DNA of 64,000 nt. Origin: Chryseobacterium candidae (GTDB taxonomy: Bacteria > Bacteroidota > Bacteroidia > Flavobacteriales > Weeksellaceae). Made by a program: the position numbers and the translations under genes. Below the pieces are notes generated by a model. It saw nothing but the letters and a program-made list of their open reading frames with translations, ran no database searches and had not been told where the DNA came from. The stretch's first letter is position 1; the number at the start of each line of letters is the position of its first letter. Positions 59,470-64,000 of the stretch are shown here, piece after piece. The stretch lies in contig NZ_SDLV01000047.1 in assembly GCF_004916905.1 (NCBI RefSeq), positions 186,001 to 250,000 of the forward strand, given 5' to 3'.

Positions 59470-62115
59470 ATGAAAAAATGGGTTAAAAGGCTTTTGATAA
59501 CTTTCGGAATTATGGCAGGAGTTCTTCTCGCCGCGAATTTCGCATTAAATATATGGCTTAAAACCCAGCTTCCTGATTATGTTAAAAAAAATACCGCTTA
59601 TAAAGTTTCCTACAAATCTCTGGATGTAGATTTAGGAACAGGAAATATTTTTGCTACAGGAATTTCAGTTAACACTAAAAATCCAGAAAATACAGACGTT
59701 GTTGGTTTGCAGGGTACTGTGGATACTTTAAAAATAAGCCGTTTCGGAATTTATGATGCTGTTTTTAATAAAAGAATCAGCTCCTCAGACCTTTTGCTGG
59801 CTAAACCCAATTTAAATATTATCCTCGCCAAACCTGTCGGCCGCCAAACCGGAAAGAAAAGAAATCCGGTTTTATTTGAAAATATCAGAATCAATGAGGG
59901 TAAAATTGCTGTTTTCAGACATACCAAACAGAAATTTCTATCGGTACAGCAACTGGATCTTTTTGTAGAGAATTTGCAAATGACGGAGGAATCCGTAGAA
60001 GATAAATTACCCGTTGTTTTTGACAGATACAGTATCAAAGGCGAAAAATTCTTTCTCCGTCCGGATGAAACGTATGCAGTTACCATCAGTAGTATCAATA
60101 CAAGTAATGGGCAGATGGGTGTTGATAATTTCAAACTGACTCCACTGCTCTCCTTCACCCAGTTTAAAAAGTTTTATCCCCAAAAAACTCAATTATTTGA
60201 ATTTGCTGTTCCCAAAATGAACTTTACGGATGTCATTTTAAACAAAAATAAAGTTTCACTTACGAATGCCGACTTCCGCAATCCTGTTCTGAAAGTCTAT
60301 AATACAGGAGTAAAAGCCAAAAAAGCTGGGAAAAAATCAAATTTTGAAGTTGATGTAAAAAACTTTAAATTAAATAATGCTGTTGTTCAAATCAATAAGC
60401 CGGATGGAAATAAACTCTTGTCTGTAGGGGCTATGAGTTTAAACATCAGCCAGTTGTTATTCAATAAGGAAACCTCAGAGCAGGTCATCCCTGTAGGATA
60501 CAAAGATTTTACTATTGCCGGAAGAAATATTGAATACTCCAACGCTCAGAATATCACAGTAAGAAGCTTTGCAATGAAGCCCGCCAATGGCGAAATCCGG
60601 GATGTCGTACTTACGCCAGCCCATCCCGCAGCAGGAAAAGCAGCAGCCGTTTTAAAAACAGATCATATCGCTTTTAATATCAATAAACTGGAGTTCATTA
60701 ATAAAAGACTTAATGTTGATCTTAAAGATCTTCTCGTGGAAAATGTAAACGGAACTTTTAAAGCAGGTGAAAAACCAGCCAGTAAATCTGTGGGGCCTAA
60801 TATCATTAATTCCATTATTATAAGAAAAACATCTTTAAAAAATTCAAACATTACTTATGATAAAGGAAAACAGCCTTTAACTTTCCATGATCTCAATGCA
60901 ACGGTAAATAATATTGAATTATCACCTAAACCCAATCAGCCAGGACTATCCTTTAAAGTGAAAGACTATTATATTACCACCAGAAACCTGGTTTATAACA
61001 CGCAGTTTTATAATATGAGTCTTGGACTTCTGAAACTCAATAAGAATAAAATGCAGATGAGCAATTTTGCCATGAAGCCTATCGTTTCAAGAGCACAGTT
61101 TATCAAAATGATACCCGTTGAGAGAGATCTGTATGATTTGAAGGCAGGAAAAATCACTGCAGAAGGAGTGTGGGATCTCTTTTCTCGCGATAAAATGCTA
61201 AATGCCTCTCAGGTAGACATTGAGTCTGCAGATGCCAATATTTTCAGAAGTAAGATTCCCAAAGACGATCCTAAAATAAAAGCATTATATTCTAAAATGC
61301 TGCGTTCCATCAAAATTCCGATGACCATTCATAATCTTAATCTGAAAAACTCAGCATTAGTATATGAAGAAGATACCCCGGAAAGTATGGGGCCCGGAAA
61401 ACTGACCTTCAGTAACTTTAATATGAACGTTAAAAACCTGAATTCAGCTAAAATAAAAGGAAAGCCCACAAAAGTGGATATAAAAATCAATTGCTCTTTC
61501 ATGAATCTCTCTCCACTTTCCGTAAACTGGAACTTTGATGTGGCAGACCAGAACGATAGATTTGTAATCTCCGGAAAAACGTCCAACCTTCCGGCAAGTG
61601 GCATCAATCCATTTATAAGGCCTTATCTTCATGTGACAGCTACCTCAGGAACCATTCAGGAAATGTTTTTTAGCTTCAAAGGTAACCCTGCCGGATTGCA
61701 CGGAACTTTTAATCTTAAACATAAAGACTTAAAAATTGCCGTATTAAATAAGAATAACCATCAGAAAAAAGGCTTTCTGACTGCTGTGGCCAATATTTTT
61801 ATAAAGTCAGATTCAGGAAGTTATCCTGAGTCTGTTAATGTGGAAAACGTGGAACGTGATCCCACCAAGTCTTTTTTCAACCTTTTCTGGAAAGGAATTG
61901 AGCAGGGATTAAAGAAAACACTGATTGGTGCAAATGTCGAAAAAACCGAAAAGAAAGTGAAAAATGCCGTTTCATCTGTAAAAGAAATGAAACAATCTGT
62001 GAAAGAAATAAAACAGGAAATCAAAAATAAAACGTCACAACCCGCAGAAGAGAAGAAAGAAAAGAAAGGTTTTCTGAATAATATATTCAGGAAAAAAGAA
62101 AAATCTGAAGAATAA
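59470..62115 (+). CDS. Large AsmA/DUF748-like protein
   Basis: An 881-residue protein with one N-terminal membrane helix (about 8-27) and a long periplasmic part. Sequence such as YKVSYKSLDVDLGTGNIFATGI and the later repeated beta pattern are of the AsmA-like (DUF748/TamB-related) type, whose members form beta-groove bridges that move lipids between membranes. A Lys-rich tail (about 820-881) contains coiled-coil repeats (VKEMKQSVKEIKQEIK). Assignment to AsmA-like proteins is from pattern only. Confidence 0.75.
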   Translation: MKKWVKRLLITFGIMAGVLLAANFALNIWLKTQLPDYVKKNTAYKVSYKSLDVDLGTGNIFATGISVNTKNPENTDVVGLQGTVDTLKISRFGIYDAVFNKRISSSDLLLAKPNLNIILAKPVGRQTGKKRNPVLFENIRINEGKIAVFRHTKQKFLSVQQLDLFVENLQMTEESVEDKLPVVFDRYSIKGEKFFLRPDETYAVTISSINTSNGQMGVDNFKLTPLLSFTQFKKFYPQKTQLFEFAVPKMNFTDVILNKNKVSLTNADFRNPVLKVYNTGVKAKKAGKKSNFEVDVKNFKLNNAVVQINKPDGNKLLSVGAMSLNISQLLFNKETSEQVIPVGYKDFTIAGRNIEYSNAQNITVRSFAMKPANGEIRDVVLTPAHPAAGKAAAVLKTDHIAFNINKLEFINKRLNVDLKDLLVENVNGTFKAGEKPASKSVGPNIINSIIIRKTSLKNSNITYDKGKQPLTFHDLNATVNNIELSPKPNQPGLSFKVKDYYITTRNLVYNTQFYNMSLGLLKLNKNKMQMSNFAMKPIVSRAQFIKMIPVERDLYDLKAGKITAEGVWDLFSRDKMLNASQVDIESADANIFRSKIPKDDPKIKALYSKMLRSIKIPMTIHNLNLKNSALVYEEDTPESMGPGKLTFSNFNMNVKNLNSAKIKGKPTKVDIKINCSFMNLSPLSVNWNFDVADQNDRFVISGKTSNLPASGINPFIRPYLHVTATSGTIQEMFFSFKGNPAGLHGTFNLKHKDLKIAVLNKNNHQKKGFLTAVANIFIKSDSGSYPESVNVENVERDPTKSFFNLFWKGIEQGLKKTLIGANVEKTEKKVKNAVSSVKEMKQSVKEIKQEIKNKTSQPAEEKKEKKGFLNNIFRKKEKSEE

Positions 62116-62118
62116 TTC

Positions 62119-62209
62119 TTTAAACCATTAAGAGATCATAGCTTCCTGGTTGCTGCCGATCTTAAAAAGAATGCGGTTGTTTTAATAAAAACGAACTTAA
62201 TGGTTTAAA
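62119..62209. repeat. 14-bp inverted repeat with 63-bp spacer
   Basis: TTTAAACCATTAAG and CTTAATGGTTTAAA are exact inverted copies. The same stem with a 5-base loop forms the terminator at 32535-32570; here a GC-richer 63-bp segment fills the loop. It lies between convergent genes and may still terminate. Confidence 0.75.
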
Positions 62210-62230
62210 AAATCAATATAAGAGATTCAG

Positions 62231-62581
62231 TTAAAAATTGAATTCATCACTTTCCAAAATGGGAATATCCCTTAAAAACTTATCAAACTCTTCACCCGGA
62301 TAATTGCTGTCTGCCCCATAAGAATCTATAATCATTCCACGATTTCCTGCATTATCCTTTACTACATAAAGTACTGCATTGTCATCCGGATTGCTGTCTC
62401 CCTCAAAGCGGTAAGTTTTTAAAATTACCAGTTCAGAGGGCTGATACACTTTCTCGGAATTTTCAAATTTCATTTCACATTTTTCGTTCATTCTGAATTC
62501 TCGGTGTATCCCTCTTTCAGAAAGCGTTTTCATCACCTGGCTCAAAGTCGTCATTCTGTCAATGTTTTCTGGATTTTCCAT
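62231..62581 (-). CDS. Small conserved protein (often labelled phosphoribosylpyrophosphate synthetase)
   Basis: A 116-residue protein with TTLSQVMKTLSERGIHREFRM, ELVILKTYRFEGDSNPDDNA, VLYVVKDNAGNRGMIIDSYG and an acidic end. From memory, this family is common in Bacteroidota and is often named phosphoribosylpyrophosphate synthetase in databases, although it is far too short and lacks the PRPP motif. The real function is unknown. It is a single gene. Confidence 0.8.
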   Translation of the reverse strand: MENPENIDRMTTLSQVMKTLSERGIHREFRMNEKCEMKFENSEKVYQPSELVILKTYRFEGDSNPDDNAVLYVVKDNAGNRGMIIDSYGADSNYPGEEFDKFLRDIPILESDEFNF

Positions 62582-62755
62582 AATAATATTTTTGTTTTTA
62601 AGTACAATAATTAAACCATTGCAATCTTAAATATAAGAAAAATAGCAGATTGTAATTTTCCTAAAAATAAAGTTGAATGTTAACAAAATTTATAATTTAA
62701 AAAAATAAAATAGGTATACTTTTTGCAATGGTATCAATAATAAATCAGAGAAAAT

Positions 62756-62950
62756 ATGAAAAAAGAAGTTGGAGTTTTACTGGCAGGAGGAGTTGGTCTT
62801 TTGGCAGTATTGAGTTTAATAAGCATTAAAAAAATTTTGACTAAAAAAGATAAAAAATATAGTGATTCCTATTCGGACTATCACAGACACTTTGATGAGA
62901 GAAATAATGATGATGAAACTCATGGGGTAGAATTATATGCACTGAAGTAG
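62756..62950 (+). CDS. Small single-TM protein
   Basis: A 64-residue protein with a membrane helix at about residues 6-25 (GVLLAGGVGLLAVLSLISI), a basic stretch (KKILTKKDKK) and a polar, acidic tail ending HGVELYALK. No family recognised. A promoter-like TACTTTTTGC lies 40 bp upstream, with one base too many for TAnnTTTG. It ends at a strong terminator and is probably a real small gene. Confidence 0.7.
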   Translation: MKKEVGVLLAGGVGLLAVLSLISIKKILTKKDKKYSDSYSDYHRHFDERNNDDETHGVELYALK

Positions 62951-62975
62951 TAAAAAAATATATTTAATTATGTTT

Positions 62976-63010
62976 AAATCCAACACTTTTGAAAGTGTTG
63001 GATTTTTTGT
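62976..63010 (+). terminator. Rho-independent terminator after the small membrane gene
   Basis: AAATCCAACACTTT and AAAGTGTTGGATTT form a perfect stem around two bases, followed by TTT. It lies 26 bp beyond the stop at 62950. Confidence 0.92.
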
Positions 63011-63071
63011 GGAAAACTTTAATGTTAAAACTCGTTATTTTATAAGAATTCCATTCTAATTTTACACAGGA

Positions 63072-64000
63072 ATGCAAAACGAAAATTTCATAAAAGGTCA
63101 GGGAGCGCAGCGAAACGTTGTCAATCGCTTCGACAGGTATACCTATGAACCTGAAGATGAAGATTTCGAGACAGTAAAGACTTCTTTCACGGAAGTATTT
63201 CCCAAAACCATTGTCAATCAGGTCAAAAGCCAAGACCTTCCAATGGAATACTCCATGAATCCTTATCAGGGATGTGAGCACGGCTGCTCGTACTGCTTTG
63301 CAAGGCCTACTCACGAATACTGGGGCTATAGTGCGGGGATAGATTTTGAAAGAAAAATTATGGTAAAGAAAAATGCTCCTGAGTTACTGGAGAAATTTTT
63401 TCAGAAAAGAAGCTACAAAGCAGCTCCGATTCTGTTGTCCGGAAACACCGACTGCTATCAGCCGGCGGAAAGACAATTTGAAATTACCAGAAAATTACTG
63501 CAGGTTTGTCTTGATTACAGGCATCCTGTCAATATTCTCACAAAAAATACAATGGTCTTAAGAGATCTTGATATTTTGAAACCTATGGCAGAACAAAATC
63601 TGGTATCAGTTTCTCTAAGCATTCCAACCATCAACGAAGAATTAAGAAGAAAGATGGAGCCTAGAACAAGCTCTGGAAAGAATAAATTAAAAGCAGTAGA
63701 AATCCTTTCCCAAAACAATATTCCCGTACATGTAATGGTTGCTCCTGTTATTCCCGGACTCAATAGCGATGAACCTTTAAATATACTGAAATCCATTTCT
63801 GATGCTGGAGCTTTAGGATTCGGATATACTTTGGTGCGGTTAAATAACACCGTAGAACCTGTTTTTGTGAACTGGATTGAATCCCATTTTCCGGACAGGG
63901 CACAAAAAGTTTTAAATCTCATCAGGTCTATGCGGGGCGGAAAACTTGGAGATAAAAGATATTTTGAAAGACAAAAAGGAGAGGGAAATATTGCAGAAAT
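63072..64000 (+). CDS. PA0069-family radical SAM protein (partial, 5' end)
   Basis: About 309 codons from ATG 63072 to the right edge, with no stop. The product begins MQNENFIKGQGAQRN and has the radical SAM cysteines in CEHGCSYCFAR (CxxxCxxC), preceded by YSMNPYQG. SGNTDCYQPAERQFEITR, SLSIPTINEELRRKMEPR and the Arg-Gly-Gly-Lys block near the end agree with the PA0069 group of SplB-like radical SAM proteins. The family binds a 4Fe-4S cluster and SAM; its substrate is unknown. The C-terminus lies outside the window. Confidence 0.93.
   Translation, partial: MQNENFIKGQGAQRNVVNRFDRYTYEPEDEDFETVKTSFTEVFPKTIVNQVKSQDLPMEYSMNPYQGCEHGCSYCFARPTHEYWGYSAGIDFERKIMVKKNAPELLEKFFQKRSYKAAPILLSGNTDCYQPAERQFEITRKLLQVCLDYRHPVNILTKNTMVLRDLDILKPMAEQNLVSVSLSIPTINEELRRKMEPRTSSGKNKLKAVEILSQNNIPVHVMVAPVIPGLNSDEPLNILKSISDAGALGFGYTLVRLNNTVEPVFVNWIESHFPDRAQKVLNLIRSMRGGKLGDKRYFERQKGEGNIAE

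Noticed and set aside
62231-62581. Ribose-phosphate pyrophosphokinase
   Set aside because: At 116 residues it is far too short and lacks the PRPP-binding motif; the database name is probably an old mislabel.

Overview
The window reads as chromosomal DNA of a flavobacterium of the Weeksellaceae, most like Chryseobacterium. The basis is an AT-rich sequence, Bacteroidota-type promoter elements (TAnnTTTG) with weak ribosome binding sites, TonB-dependent receptors with Bacteroidota-style regulatory domains, and a division/cell-wall (dcw) cluster in the order usual for Flavobacteriia. The genus is inferred; no rRNA or tRNA gene was seen.

Left part (1-13100): the start of a CarboxypepD_reg-type outer-membrane protein, an XRE-cupin regulator, an OmpR-type two-component pair, a Usp-like protein with a YoaK/DUF1275 membrane protein, mutL (apparently without its endonuclease motifs), a rhomboid protease, two tandem membrane-anchored EEP-domain proteins, two small lipoproteins, a GH3-family enzyme and a bacilliredoxin.

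Centre (13500-31550): a minus-strand dcw cluster, transcribed mraZ-rsmH-ftsL-ftsI-murE-mraY-murD-ftsW-murG-murC-ftsQ-ftsA-ftsZ-yqeY, with an MraZ-type operator in front of mraZ. Two small nuclease-fold genes interrupt it: a GIY-YIG protein between murG and murC, and a GxxExxY protein between murC and ftsQ. Both sit beside palindromic repeats. Many other junctions carry AT-rich imperfect palindromes.

Accessory part (33700-43800): after an alpha/beta hydrolase, engB and an ElaA-like acetyltransferase comes a tightly packed minus-strand operon of ten genes. It encodes a 56-aa protein, a YegP-like protein, an HsdR-N/PD-(D/E)XK protein, a Cys-ladder SH3 lipoprotein, a PH+SHOCT protein, a TM2 protein, a small membrane protein, a TerB-like protein, a four-TM coiled-coil protein and a VWA-like lipoprotein. 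Its promoter region has a perfect TTACGG-N4-CCGTAA palindrome. Directly upstream lie a LuxR-type response regulator and a TPR-lipoprotein histidine kinase, a 62-aa exported-looking peptide, and a divergent membrane protein preceded by two 21-bp direct repeats. This block is the best candidate for an undescribed system: an envelope-spanning apparatus with a nuclease-like component and its own two-component control. The function is not known from sequence.

Right part (43800-64000): msrA, a 142-bp tandem repeat, a ROK kinase lacking the family zinc cysteines, two alternating TonB-receptor/PepSY reductase-like pairs (siderophore-iron uptake), secA, a DUF2795 protein, a nucleotide-sugar epimerase, a DUF389 gene with an in-frame stop, a DUF2797 protein, a large AsmA-like protein, small hypothetical genes, and the start of a PA0069-type radical SAM gene.
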